A DNA stretch of 64,000 bases from Biscogniauxia marginata (GCA_022695795.1 MU404080.1:1-64000); one strand, 5' to 3'. Shown: positions 48,832-60,804, numbered from the stretch's first letter. Program-made: numbers and translations. Notes: generated by a model not told the origin, from the letters alone.

Positions 48832-49836
48832 ATGAGGGTTCCAACCATCACCAATTCTTCTAGTAAAGTTCAATTGGCACGTATTAGCCACGTTTACCTC
48901 GAACATCCGGATCTTGACAAATTTGAAAACTTTGCCAAGGATTTTGGCTTCGTCGAAGCAGGACGTGCGGGAGACACAATATACTATAGAGGTTTTGGCC
49001 GAGATCCCTATGTTTATGTGGCATCCCAGGCTCGAGATGGCGTAAAAGCCTTCAAAGGCGCTGCATTTGTTGCCCAGACGGAAGAGGATTTTGTGAAGGC
49101 GACAAAATTGCAGGGCGCAACGAGAGTAGACATCAGCAAGGCACCGGGTGGAGGCCAGGCGGTCAGTGTACCAACTCCAGGAGGCAGCAAAATCTATGTT
49201 GTCTGGAATCAACAGGAGAGAGAGGTGCGGGAAGCTGTATCAGCAACGACCGTCACCAAGGGTGACTACAATACCAGTCTGGAGAAGTTCCGCAAAGGCC
49301 AGTTCCAACGCTTTCAGCCAGGGCCGGCTATGGTGCACAAACTCGGTCATTACGGTTTCGTCACGGCAGTTTTTGATGACGATGTGCGTTTCTACACATC
49401 CAATTTCAATTTCACGCCTTCGGATATACTTTACTCCCCTGGCAACAATGATGAGGACGTGATCGTTTTTCTACATCTTGACCTCGGAGCTGACTACTCC
49501 GACCACCATTCGCTCTTCTTCCAACGCGTAGATCCGGGGCAGACGACAAGAATGCATCATTGCTCTTTCGAGGTCGATGATTTTGATACGCAGCTGCTTG
49601 GCCATGAGCACCTGCTGTCGAAAGGGTATACCCCAGCCTGGGGTGTTGGCCGTCATATCCTTGGCAGTCAGATTTTTGATTATTGGAAAGACACGAGTGG
49701 ATTCCTGATTGAGCACTATGCCGATGGCGATTTGGTGAATCAAAACACTCAAGTTACTAGGGAGGAGGCAGGCCCAGGCAAGATGAATATCTGGGGTGCT
49801 CCTTTCCCTCCAGGCCTCGAATCGGGGGGTGATTAG
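48832..49836 (+). CDS. Extradiol ring-cleavage dioxygenase (vicinal oxygen chelate fold)
   Basis: Probably opens a catechol-type ring next to its two hydroxyl groups using Fe(II) and O2. Single exon of 334 aa. ATG 48832 is chosen because the frame upstream has no other ATG. The N-terminal glyoxalase-fold domain (about 14-125) is followed by the catalytic domain (about 168-300). The 2-His-1-carboxylate ligands are visible: His173 in KLGHYGF, His242 or His243 in RMHHCSFEV, and Glu294 in FLIEHYADGD. Second-shell residues His225/226 (DHHSLFF), His275 (GVGRH) and Tyr284 are also present. The fold and length match fungal proteins annotated as glyoxalase/bleomycin resistance or 2,3-dihydroxybiphenyl-type dioxygenases. 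A dead relative lies at 3138-3858. Confidence 0.9.
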   Translation: MRVPTITNSSSKVQLARISHVYLEHPDLDKFENFAKDFGFVEAGRAGDTIYYRGFGRDPYVYVASQARDGVKAFKGAAFVAQTEEDFVKATKLQGATRVDISKAPGGGQAVSVPTPGGSKIYVVWNQQEREVREAVSATTVTKGDYNTSLEKFRKGQFQRFQPGPAMVHKLGHYGFVTAVFDDDVRFYTSNFNFTPSDILYSPGNNDEDVIVFLHLDLGADYSDHHSLFFQRVDPGQTTRMHHCSFEVDDFDTQLLGHEHLLSKGYTPAWGVGRHILGSQIFDYWKDTSGFLIEHYADGDLVNQNTQVTREEAGPGKMNIWGAPFPPGLESGGD

Positions 49837-51085
49837 AGTCATGGCCTAAATTGAATTGATGTCATGTTCCAAAAACCAACGTCACTCACTCGTTAGCACG
49901 TGTTTATTTGATGCACCAGAATGGACTTGGGACGCTCTCGGTGCTAAAGACCGATATGGCGGACTTGTTTCGACGAAAGATTAGTCACAACAAGTAGCAA
50001 CACAGGAAGTAACCTGATTCATATTAGATTGTAGCCGGGGGTTACAAGGGGGACAGAGACTAGATGAGAGAGCGACATGTTCGGAAAGATTCTGTTTTCG
50101 GTCAGCAATTACTTTCACTCGCTCCTGCGATCTAGCATGTAATGTGACGTCCATACTTTATAAAGATAGCGGATACAGCAGCTGTTTCCTGCATTGTTGT
50201 ATCACATTTGTCGAACCAACGCATTCGCATCAGTCATCTCACTGCCCACGACAGAGAACCATATAATCTAAGAGTGTAGATCATCAAGTCCTCCTAATCT
50301 CTTAGGATCATAAGTTGAAGCTCATATGAAGGGTTCGTTGTGCTGAGGGCATCCAGTTTTGTCAATAGGAAGGCGACGCCATGAGCAGAATTCTCGTAGC
50401 TCAGACCCGCAAGGGGTGGCAAAGAAAAGTCTTTCGAGGAGCTAACAGAACTTGTCGACAAGTATAGCCTAATGGATCTTTTCGGTGTTTGATTCCTGGT
50501 CGGTCATGATTTGGAATTGCGTCTGAAAGTAACAGAAGGTGTCAAGCACATCATGATGCCAAGTTGGATCCGTGCTCGTCTTGGCGGTTTTAGTTTGGAC
50601 GACGATAGCATCTGTTTTCGTCAGGAAAGTTCCTATAGATCCTTAACCCTGCGAGTAAGAGTCTAGAAAGGATGCACGTCACGGAAATGGGAGTATAGGT
50701 AATGTACTTTATCTGCTAATAGTGGCCTACACACATCAAGATATTGGCAGACATGAGAACAAAATTTAACTAGTATCAATACTCATTAGCCACATATCAT
50801 TTCGCGGAAGTGTTACTTGTCAGCAGTCGCACCCCGCTATTGAGATCAGGTGAACATAATGAGGATGGAATGATTGATTAATCCAAGGGTAAGTCTAGTA
50901 GGTGGGCTCCGCCCACCTACATATATATTTAAACACAGGAGGCCACAGGTATGTAAGAGCGTATAGCAGGGCATAGCCCATATTTCAATACCCACAAGAC
51001 TCAATGAACTTATTCAAACAATTACAGCAGTGTGTTGTCATTTGAGACGTGAATCTCTTTCTTTTCTGCCCATTCTACTGCTAGT
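49837..51085. other. Intergenic region
   Basis: Normal composition. A short plus-strand frame near 50435-50490 (SFEELTELVDKYSLMDLFGV then stop) looks gene-like but has no support around it. A perfect hairpin is at 50898-50920. Otherwise nothing seen. Confidence 0.4.
50898..50920. repeat. Perfect 10-bp inverted repeat
   Basis: GTAGGTGGGC, then TCC, then GCCCACCTAC. It lies between two convergent genes. It may be a transposon footprint or a structured RNA end; nothing in the sequence decides between them. Confidence 0.6.
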
Positions 51086-52887
51086 TCACTTCAAGGTACT
51101 CCAGCGTGATTTGAACTTAACAATGATACCTGATTGCTTCCAGAACCAGGCAGTATACAATTTCCAATCTGGATAGGGCGATGCCCATTCGATATCGAAA
51201 TTGCGCAGAACCTGGGGAATGAATTTTCCCATCTCCATAATGGAAATATTCTTACCTATACAAGTACGTGAACCATGTCCAAACTGAAAAGAATTGTAAG
51301 TGATGAATCAGTCATGCCCCTCTTAGATGTAGGACTTACCGCGAGAAAGCTACGCTCCATTAGCTTCAACTGCTCGGGAGAAGCTTCGATCCACCTCTCT
51401 GGGCGAAATTCTGCTGCATCCTCACCATACACCTCTTTGTTCACGTGCATTACTGGCGCAGTAACAGAAACATTTGTGTTAGGTGGCAATCGGATTCCGC
51501 AGATAGTGGCGCCTTCTTCTGGCACAAATCTCTCCAGTGGAAAGCCGACACCAGGATGAATGCGCATGGCTTCCTTCATGACTGCTTGACTACGATTTCT
51601 CAGCTCTGGCCTTGTTCAACGGTAATTGGAGGCTTACAGGTAGCTTAGCTTCAGACATTCATCATATGAGACAGATGCTGAGAGGTATCCGTTCCGTTCG
51701 GCGTCGAGTATTTCGGCCACCAACTTGTTGTAGCATCGCGGATTTTTCATTAGATAATAAAAACACGCCCTTAAAGATATTGCAGTCGTATCACTACCGG
51801 CCAAACTAAATAGATGTTAGCAAGCGGAGGAAAGAGGTGCTCATCCGGCTTACATGTTGTTAGATAAATGATTCACCATCATTCGATCAGGGATTGGACC
51901 ATCCTTGGATTCTCTCGCTCTCAATTGAGCCAGGAAGTCTTCTCTACTGTTTTGCCTTTCCTCCTGACCATACTTCTTGATTTCCCGTGCTGTCGTCTAA
52001 ATAAAGTCAGGGTGAATATTGTATCTTGATCGAAACAGGAGAACTTACTTCAAATATCTTCATTATTGGATTGGGGGCATTGGGGAAGATTTTCTTGATA
52101 ACCCTCATAAGGGTCGGGTTCCCAAGAAGCCAGTTATGCAAACTCGGAAACTGGCCGACCCATAAAATATAATCTTGAGTATTATCAAGGGCTTCGATTA
52201 ACCCATCAACATCTCGTTGTTCGTCCATAAAGCCAAATCGTCTTTGGAAGGTAATGTAAGCAACCACATCAAAAGCGTACCATTGCATCCAAACCCCCAA
52301 ATCTATATGGGTGCCTTCGGATTTTTTCATCGCATCGATGAACAATTCTGTGCACTCTTCGGCATAAGGTTCAAATTTCTTGATGTTTGTCATCGCGTAC
52401 AATTGAGCTATGGAACTCTTGATCGCTTTGTGCTCGGCAGGATCGCGGGTTGTAAACATGCTATCCAACCTCTTGCCTTCCCAGAACGGAGAAAGAAGGG
52501 TGTAAAATGGCGTCTGCATCAGAAAAAGTCAGTATAAAGTGTCTTGAATCATTGTTGAATAGGGCCAGTCACCTTTGTGAATTTGCTGGAAATGCCGTAG
52601 ATAATCGGAATCATCGTGGGATCAGACACAGAAACATGATTAGGACCAACTCTGACGATTGGGCCATATTTGTCATGAAGATCGCGGTACTTCTGAGGAG
52701 CCTCTCCTGTGACCACCAGCCACAACCGATAAAGTCCAGTCAAAGTCGCTATAAAAGGTCCAGGAATTATACGGAGACCTCCTTTGAATGCCGTTCTCAG
52801 ATAGTCTAAGCAGATGAGAAATAGACAGAGATAGACGAAATCGAACCCATGGTTTACAAAAGCCATGTCCTCTTTCTTTGTGCTCAT
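51086..52887 (-). CDS. Cytochrome P450, pisatin demethylase-like, six exons
   Basis: Haem-thiolate monooxygenase. Six minus-strand exons (52887-52573, 52513-52049, 51996-51854, 51805-51638, 51589-51340, 51283-51086) join in frame to 512 aa. The five introns are 48-59 nt with GT...AG ends. An N-terminal membrane anchor is at about 17-34. The I-helix reads AGSDTT (310-315), ExxR is EAMR (370-373), the FRPERW motif is present, and the haem loop FGHGSRTCIG (448-457) has Cys455 as ligand. The region around MRIHPGVGFPLERFVPEEGA is characteristic of the pisatin demethylase-like group, which includes enzymes that O-demethylate plant phytoalexins and many unrelated members. The gene looks intact. A role in preparing a methoxylated phenolic for the hydroxylase and dioxygenase next door is inference. 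Confidence 0.9.
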
Positions 52888-53245
52888 GTTTGCTTAGGTG
52901 TGTCTTTGTCATGTTGGATGGGTATGTATAACGCACAATGTGATGTGGTGCTGTATATAAATACTAATCGGATCAGTGGATCCTCCGGTGTTGGCACGGA
53001 GTGCAACGGCGACGCAAATTAGACGTAAATCCTCGGGAACATGGGGCCGTGGGCTTAATAGCATTACCCGGCGAGCTGCCCAATCTCTTACGCCGCACTT
53101 AATACCTCCATAGCTTATTAATCAACAAAGCGACGATCTTTAGGGATAAGCATGGTAATAATTGTTTAAACCATGTGATTAAAAACGTGGCTAAATATTT
53201 ATCTAAAAATAAGTATTATATATAATTTAATAGTTTAAATTTAAA
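52888..53245. promoter_or_regulatory. P450 upstream region
   Basis: Contains AATCCTCGG at 53028-53036 and an everted pair CTCCG-N9-CGGAG at 52983-53001, 96-150 bp from the start codon. Composition turns AT-rich near 53160, the right edge of island 2. Confidence 0.5.
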
Positions 53246-53345
53246 NNNNNNNNNNNNNNNNNNNNNNNNNNNNNNNNNNNNNNNNNNNNNNNNNNNNNNN
53301 NNNNNNNNNNNNNNNNNNNNNNNNNNNNNNNNNNNNNNNNNNNNN
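53246..53345. other. Assembly gap
   Basis: Exactly 100 unknown bases, a conventional size for a gap of unknown length. It is bordered on the right by a tandem repeat. Confidence 0.95.
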
Positions 53346-53458
53346 AATATGTTAAAATAAAATAAAATATGTTAAAATAAAATAAAATATGTTAAAATAA
53401 AATAAAATATGTTAAAATAAAATAAAATATGTTAAAATAAAATAAAATATGTTAAAAT
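53346..53458. repeat. 20-bp AT tandem repeat beside the gap
   Basis: Repeats of a 20-bp unit (AATATGTTAAAATAAAATAA) run directly from the gap. Probably the cause of the gap. Confidence 0.85.
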
Positions 53459-54241
53459 AATTAAATTTATTTTATATGAAAAATTACGTTATTATAATTT
53501 TAATTTAAATATAACGTATTATATAAACAAGTAAATAAAACAAGCTTATAAACGAAATTTTATAATTATTATACTTTTAATTATTAAAAATTATTTACGT
53601 TATATCGAAATTAATTAATAATTATATTTATTTAAATTATTTTATTTAGTTTTATACTTTGAAAACTAAATACCTTTTTTATATTAAGTATTTAGTTTTT
53701 TAAAGCGTGATTTATATTATTTAATTTATTACATTTTCTAAGTTAAAACCCTTTAAAATTAAAACAATAAATAAATAACAAATAAAATTAATTATAACTT
53801 CTTAAAATTTAAATTATTAAATACTTTTTTATTATTTATTATATAAATATACGTATTATAATTAAATTAATTATATATATTATATCGTTTTTGTTTAATT
53901 ATTACTTTTTTTCGAAGTTTCCCTTTTTCATTATTAATTATAATATAATTTTTTTAACTTATAAAGTTACTTCTTTTATTTATAATTATTTATTTTTAAT
54001 TTTACGTCGTTTATTAAAAAATATAATTTATTTCTCGAAAATAAATAATTTTATCTCGTAATAAAAACATTTTATATATTAATATTAAAATAATTTTTAT
54101 AAGTTAATTATAAATATTTATAATGCTTATAAAATAATTTTTTTAATAATTTTTAACTTTATTTATAATATAATTAAATTATAAAAATATTTCGCGAGTT
54201 ATTATAAATGTTTTAACTTTTTAAAATATTTAATTTATATC

Positions 54242-54651
54242 TGTGACGAACCTCCCTGTGTGTTTCTAGTCAGCTGACTTCACAGGTGAGTACGTACTAG
54301 GTTTTCTTGATTTGAAGGTAACAGTGGGTTGAGATTGGTTCAAGTAATTCACGATGTTATGTTCGTCAGAGAGGTTTCAAGGTACTCTCACTATAGTATC
54401 AAAGAGTGACTGTAGTCTTAGATTGATAGCTAAAGAACGAAAGACTAATTACATAGGAAATTCCAGTTTACTTATACTCATTACTTCTTTCTTGTGGTAT
54501 GTTGGATATGCCTGGATTACCTTGGATGAGACTTATCCACCCTCATCCACATCACGTGATGTTGAATCACTTTCTCACATCAGATCGGAACATTCATGAT
54601 CCGATCCTGATACCCTTATCAACTGTTGTTGACATCATCTGGTTCGTAACA
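54242..54651 (-). mobile_element. Solo LTR, little mutated
   Basis: 410 bp from TGTGACGAACC to GTAACA with target duplication ATATC on both sides (54237-54241 and 54652-54656). It belongs to the A-D family by its shared left two-thirds but has its own U3, with CACGTG at 54553-54558. G/C content is near normal while everything around it is RIP-mutated. The internal part was lost by LTR-LTR recombination. Confidence 0.85.
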
Positions 54652-54656
54652 ATATC

Positions 54657-55270
54657 AAGATTAAAAAAATATATATATATATACGCTTTTTATATAAAAA
54701 TTAATATAATAATAACCTTTTTTAAATTAAAAAGAACTAATTTAACTACGCAAAATTTAATTTATATATTTAAAATAATTATTATAATAATAAAAACTTT
54801 TATAAAATTAATTAAAAAGTCTTTTTTTATAATATAAATATAATAATAATTTATTAAACTTTATAAATAGTTATTATATATTTGTTTTAAAATATTAAAA
54901 TATACGAGGTCGAGAAATTAAAACTTATATAACAAATAACTAAATATATAAAGTGTAACGATATTTTTTTTATAATAATAATTTTCGAAATTAATAAAAT
55001 AATAACTCTCGTAATTATTTAAAATTAAAAAGTATATAGTTTTTTTTATTTTCTTTTTTATATATTTATAAAAGTGCTTTATAAAGTTTATATTAAGCTT
55101 ATTTATAATTTAATTATTATTTAACATCGTAATTTTACTTTTTAATAATAATAAATTATTACGATATTACGAAACGAGGTGTTTTTTTAATTAAAATAAT
55201 ATATAATAATAAAAAGTAATTAATAATATTTATAATTTAAATAATTATAACTTATTTTTAAATATTTTAT
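54657..55270. other. AT-rich interior of the R1 copy
   Basis: RIP-mutated sequence with an AT microsatellite near 54665-54685. Nothing readable. Confidence 0.5.
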
Positions 55271-56115
55271 TAAGCTTATTATAATTATTTATATCGTTTT
55301 ATATTTATTATTATTATATTAATTTTAATAATTATTTCGATTATAAACTTTATTTCGTTAAAATTATATATATATTCTTTTTAAATATTATATTTTATAA
55401 TTATATTACATATTAATTTATTTATTTAAACACGTTTAAAAGGTTTTTTATCACTATATAAAATTAAAGACTTAGTTTTATTCGACGCGCCTCGCGTCGT
55501 AATTGCGTAATAAAATATTTATTATCTCGATAACGTAATAAAAACGAGAAAGAAATTATTATTATTTAAATTAATAATACGTTAAATAATTATACCTTTT
55601 TTATAAAGTATAAATTTTCGAAAATTTAATATAACAATTAATTATATAAATATATTTTTAAATTATTATGATAATATAATATTAAAAACATTATAAATTT
55701 TTAATAATTAATAAAAACTAATATTTAAATAACGTTATTTATAAATAATAATACGATTAATTTAAGTTTTAAATAATATTTTTAGTTATTAAATTAAATT
55801 AATTAATTTAAAAAAAATCTAAAAAAAATAAAAATAAAATATATAGTTATAATTTTACGCGTTTTAAAAATAATAATAAATATATTAATTTTTAATTAAG
55901 TAATATAAATTACGTTTTAAGAAATTAAATATTTAATATAAAAAAGGTATTTAGTTTTTAAAGTATAAAGCTAAATAAAACGGTTTAAATAATAATAATT
56001 ATTAATTAATTTCGATGTGACATAAATGATTTTTAATAATTAAAAGTGTAATAATTTTGAAATTTCGTTTGCGAGTTTGTTTTATTTACTCGCTTATGTA
56101 GTATGTTATAAAAAT

Positions 56116-57507
56116 GAATTATTAACGTTTTTATTAATATATTTATTCGCGTAAAATTTAAAACTTTCGAACTTTTAAAAATTAATTTTATTAAATATAC
56201 GGTTTTAACTTTTTTTTACTTTATTTCGACTTTTTTATATTAATTTTAATATATTTAAACGCGAAATCGAAGTATTTATTTATTACGTTATAAAAAAGAT
56301 TATAATTAATTATGTTTCTTTTATAAACCTTAATTAACGTTAAAAATTACTAATTTATTAAAATAAAGATTTTAAAATTTATATAAACTTTTTAAAAGAC
56401 TTATTATGTTATTATTAATATAACTAAATATAAAAATATTATTAATTTTATAACTTTAAATAATAAGAATTTTTAACTTATCCGTATTATAAAATTTATT
56501 AATAAATTTAATCTTAAAATTATATATAAACCCGGGAAATTATATATTATTCTTAACGCCTTATTTAAACTTCTTATTAAAAAGGATTTTATAAACTATA
56601 AAAAATCTATAAAAGGATTAAATTAATTACTTAACGATTTTAAAAAATACTAATAAAACCACATTAAATTTTAAAAGCGTTATTTTAATATAATTAATCT
56701 TAAAATTTAAAACCTAGTTTTAATAAAAGTATTTTATTAATTTAAAATAAAAACAATATTAAATTAAATTAAACGTAATAACTTACTTTAAATTATTAAT
56801 TAAACTTAATTATTATTTTACTTTAAAAATAAATTATTATAAAAAGCTTTAAATTTTATAAATTACTTATATATTTCATAAATTTATTATTATAAAGTTT
56901 TTAATATATTTTATAATAATAATTATATTAACTTTAAATAAATAAATCTTTATTTCTTTTTTTTTATAAATTATAAAAAACTAAAAAAAACTTAAAAATA
57001 TACCTCGAATATTAAATTATAAAAACTCAAATTTATAAACTTTATAACTTATTTTATATATTTATTATAAATATCGCATTTAAATTTCTTAAGTCGCATT
57101 ATAACTTAAATATATTTTTTATAATTATTTATAAACGATATAATTGATTTACAAAATTTTAAATAAATAATATAAATAATAAACTATTATTAATTAATTA
57201 AAAATTCCTTAAAATAATTTTAAATAATAAAAACCTTAAATTTCTTTTATTATTTTAAACTAAAAATTAAACTTAAATAAAAATAAGGTTTTTATATTTT
57301 ACTATTTATTACTTTATTATAAATAATTAATTTGAGCGTTTTATCTTTAAAATTAAATCGATAATTAAATATTATTTTTATATTTTAAAAAACCTAAAAA
57401 ACTAAAAAAACTTTATTCTTAAAATATAATATTTAATAAATTTAACTAGATCTTTAATAATAAAATTAACCTTAATTAAAGTTATTATAAGATTTTTATT
57501 AAATCTC
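56116..57507 (+). pseudogene. Relic of a different gypsy-type pol
   Basis: Around 56480-56590 the plus strand reads FNLKIIYKPGKLYIILNALF. This corresponds to the conserved Ty3/gypsy RNase H end usually written ...HRPGK...VPDALSR, with RIP-type losses. The surrounding sequence is AT-rich with stops, lacks LTRs, and does not resemble the pol of elements A-D. It is cut on the right by element D. Confidence 0.6.
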
Positions 57508-57976
57508 TGTTACGACCCAACCGTGGGAAGGGGACATTCAATATGGGGTATTAAGGGCACGGACCAGGGATGCCCGCCTTATGTGCATGAGTAGGGAGTA
57601 CGATCCTACGTCACGTGATGTGGATCCGACTTAATAAGTCGGATCCAAAGGAAGCCATACACAAGGGGATCCAAGTAAATAAGTCGGATCCAAAGGTATC
57701 TAATATACTAGACAAAGAATATATACAAGAAAGAATTAGTATAAAAAGGATGAGATTTCTCATGTATCTAGTTCTTGATTCTCCAGCTATTAATTTAAGA
57801 CTATAGTCACTCTTTAATATTATAATAAAAATACCTTAAAACCTTTTTAACGAATATAACATTATAAATTAATTAAACTAATCTCAACTTATTATTACTT
57901 TTAAAACAAGAAAATCCAGTATGTACTCACTTATAAAGTCAACTAACTAAGAATACACATAAGGAGGTTCGTCACA
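57508..57976 (+). repeat. Element D 5' LTR
   Basis: 469 bp, TGTTACGACCC to GTTCGTCACA. The U3 has near-normal G/C, CACGTG at 57612-57617 and a palindrome with 11-bp arms (57622-57632 and 57636-57646, GGATCCGACTT and its complement). GTCGGATCC recurs as a second copy near 57680. The 3' half matches the LTRs of A, B and C. Confidence 0.85.
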
Positions 57977-60607
57977 TTTTAATAGCTTCTTAATCAGTGT
58001 TTAACATTAGTTTAAAAGGAGGGACTTTTAATTAAATAGTCTCAAAACAAGCATGCCCCTTAAAACCAAAGGGTAACAAGAAAAAAAACAAGTAAAAAAA
58101 ACAATAATTAACAAGCTTTTAAACGAAAGCTTTAGGTCCTTTTACGGTACAACAAAAAGGTTCAAAAGAACCAACATAAAAGTTTATTATAGTTGTAGTT
58201 AAAGAAGAGTCACAGGAGGACACCTCGAAAGCTCAGCAAGAAAAATCATCTAAGGAAGAAGAAAAGACACCTAAAAAAGAAAACAAACAAGTAAAACAAC
58301 CTCCTAAAGACAAGTAACCGAAACCACTCTTAAACGATAACGACTCTAACAACTCAAACGACGAAAACAATATAACAACCCCCGATATAAAGGGTTTTAA
58401 ACCAATTACACCTAGTAGATATAATAGGTTAAGCGATTTAAAAGGATTTCTAATCCAGGCTAGAACCTACTTACGGTTCTATTATGAAACGATTACCACT
58501 AAGGAATAAAAGGTTCTCACGGTATCCTAACTCCTCGCCGGAACCGCCTTAACCTGGTTCCAACCAGTGTTAAAAGATCATCTAGAAAACGGATTAAACG
58601 CCCAAGAAAACACGAAAAAGGTCTTCAAAAATTATAAGGAGTTTAAAAAACAACTTAAATCTATATTTAATAATTTAATCTTTAAGTAATAAACCAAAAC
58701 TCGACTTTATAAATTACGATAAAATAAAAAAGCTTTAAACTACGTTATTAAGTTTAAGAAACTCGTAAGCTAGTTATAATTACTTATTAAAAACCTATAT
58801 TACTTATTTTATTAAGGATTAAAAAACCATATAAAGGATAAGTTGTATAAAATAAACCTATATAAAGAAAAGAACCTAGGAAAGTTTAATAATTACGTTA
58901 TAATAGTAATTGCCATTAATAATAAGAACTTCGAACGGTATTTTAAAAAGAAAAAAACGGTATAATAAAGGAATGGCGATTAATTAAAAGAAGGAAATTA
59001 CAAAAGCGGTGCCGGAACCAAGAAAGGCACTAAAACCAAGTCAAACCCCATTAAAATTAACGTTATTTAAAAGGAACAAAAAAACGAGACAAATTAACTA
59101 TTAAGTGTTTTAACTGCAAAAAGAAAAGACATTATAAGAATAAGTGTTAAAGTCCTAAAAAATAAGAATTAAGAACAGGAGGGATTCCTTAACCCGAGAA
59201 AAGAGCCGCCGAGGCAAGAATTCAATTCGAAAATAACAAAGAAATAAACTAAGTGTTTATTATTAACACTATTAAGGCAGAGAAAATCGAGGAGGCCTTT
59301 ATAAAAGGAATTTATAAATCTTATTAAGTTAACTGCAAAAACTACCTAGAGAATAACCACTTATATTTAAAATATTTCACATTAAAATAAGTTAAATAAG
59401 GATATAACGAAGACGAACTACTATATAAATGTAATAACTATAAATTAAGATACGACTTAAGAATTAAGTTAAACCATGATAATCTATATTAAAGCCATTA
59501 TAATAATAATAAATGCGAAACTTACTAGGGAAAAAGCCAGTATAATAGCTTAAACGGAAGGTTTTATATAAATAACAATTATAATGTTCACTAAAGCTTA
59601 AAGGAACATATATCGTTACATTAGAGCTTTTATATTAACGACGCTTATTAAATACATAAAAGTTTTAAGGATAAAACCGGTTATTATCCTCAAAAACCAG
59701 AAAATAATAACACGAAAGAAAATAAGTACATTTACGACAACATCCCACGATAGCCACATTACCTTAAAACATATTATTTTCACCCAAGTTCCGAAAAAAG
59801 CAACGAAGCAATTACTAAAGGTTATATGTATTATACCTTAGTATTATATGACGTACACGACTTGCTCGAAGTAGATTTCGAAGAAAACGAAATTAAGGAA
59901 GAATTATAAGAATTATAAAAGAAACTACATTTTCTATAATGACTTAAAAAACGAACTAAATACGACATTAATTTATTCGGCTCTATAGAAAAACACTTAA
60001 CAAAGCGATAAGCAAAAACATATATAACTAAACGGGGCTATAAACAAATCATCAAAGTATATCTCAAAAAAAGAGAAAAACTTCTAAAAATTAATATAAA
60101 CCTAAGAGGAGACATCGAGATACCCCTAGCAAGCAAACTTAAGAATTATTCTTTTTATTCGAAAATAATTTAGAACTTTAAAAAATTCCGAGTTAATAAA
60201 ATAAACTTGAGTTATAAAAGGGCTCTTGAGAAAGAATTAAAGTTTTAATATGTAAAGTTTTATATAAAGAATAAACCTTTTACTTTTTATTACGTAAAAG
60301 GTAATTAAAGAGACTATTTAAGCAATAATTGCTAGAAACACGCTCCTATAAAAGCCTAAGAGTAAAAGGATATCCAGGCTATAACAATTAAAAGAAAACC
60401 AAAAAACGGTAAAGGCTCTTGCTAGTAAGGCAGCGAGAAGCCATAAATAGCAAGTCCTTATATAAAGTCCAGTCGGGACTCGATAATATTATTAAAACCA
60501 GAATTAAATATAATAAAAGGGAATATAAAGCCTTTATAAACTTAAAAGTAAATAAAAGCTATATCTTAGTTAAGATAACTCAAAAAAACAAGATATTATA
60601 AATATAT

Positions 60608-60804
60608 TGATGGTTGGTTGACAAACCAGGGGGCTGTGTCCCCGCACAGAAACAAGTACATTCTTTAGGTATAAATAGGCTGTCTTTAGCAGCACCACTC
60701 AGGTAGACTTTTCCCTCCTTAGACATTAATATTACACCAGTCTCACCCTTATCTTTCTTAGTATTCGTTATTTGCTTTTCATAATACGTACGTACCTACC
60801 AACA
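60608..60804. mobile_element. Short solo LTR of another family
   Basis: 197 bp, starting TGATGGTTGG and ending CCTACCAACA (imperfect inverted ends), flanked by the 5-bp duplication TATAT (60603-60607 and 60805-60809). It is absent from elements A and C at the same position. It keeps normal G/C and a TATAAATA box, so it arrived after the host element was mutated. Short LTRs with TGTTGG/CCAACA-type ends are typical of Copia elements; orientation is not fixed. Confidence 0.82.

Larger units (their letters stand above)
53513..56115. repeat. R1 repeat copy with long inverted arms
   Basis: The two ends are inverted copies. TATAACGTATTATATAAACA at the left matches the reverse complement of the right end, which finishes GTAGTATGTTATA. 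The likeness continues inward for several hundred bp, including a block close to AAAAACTAAATACC. The structure suggests a RIP-killed DNA transposon or foldback element. A solo LTR lies inside it. No transposase can be read. The other copy was split by elements A and C. Confidence 0.55.
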
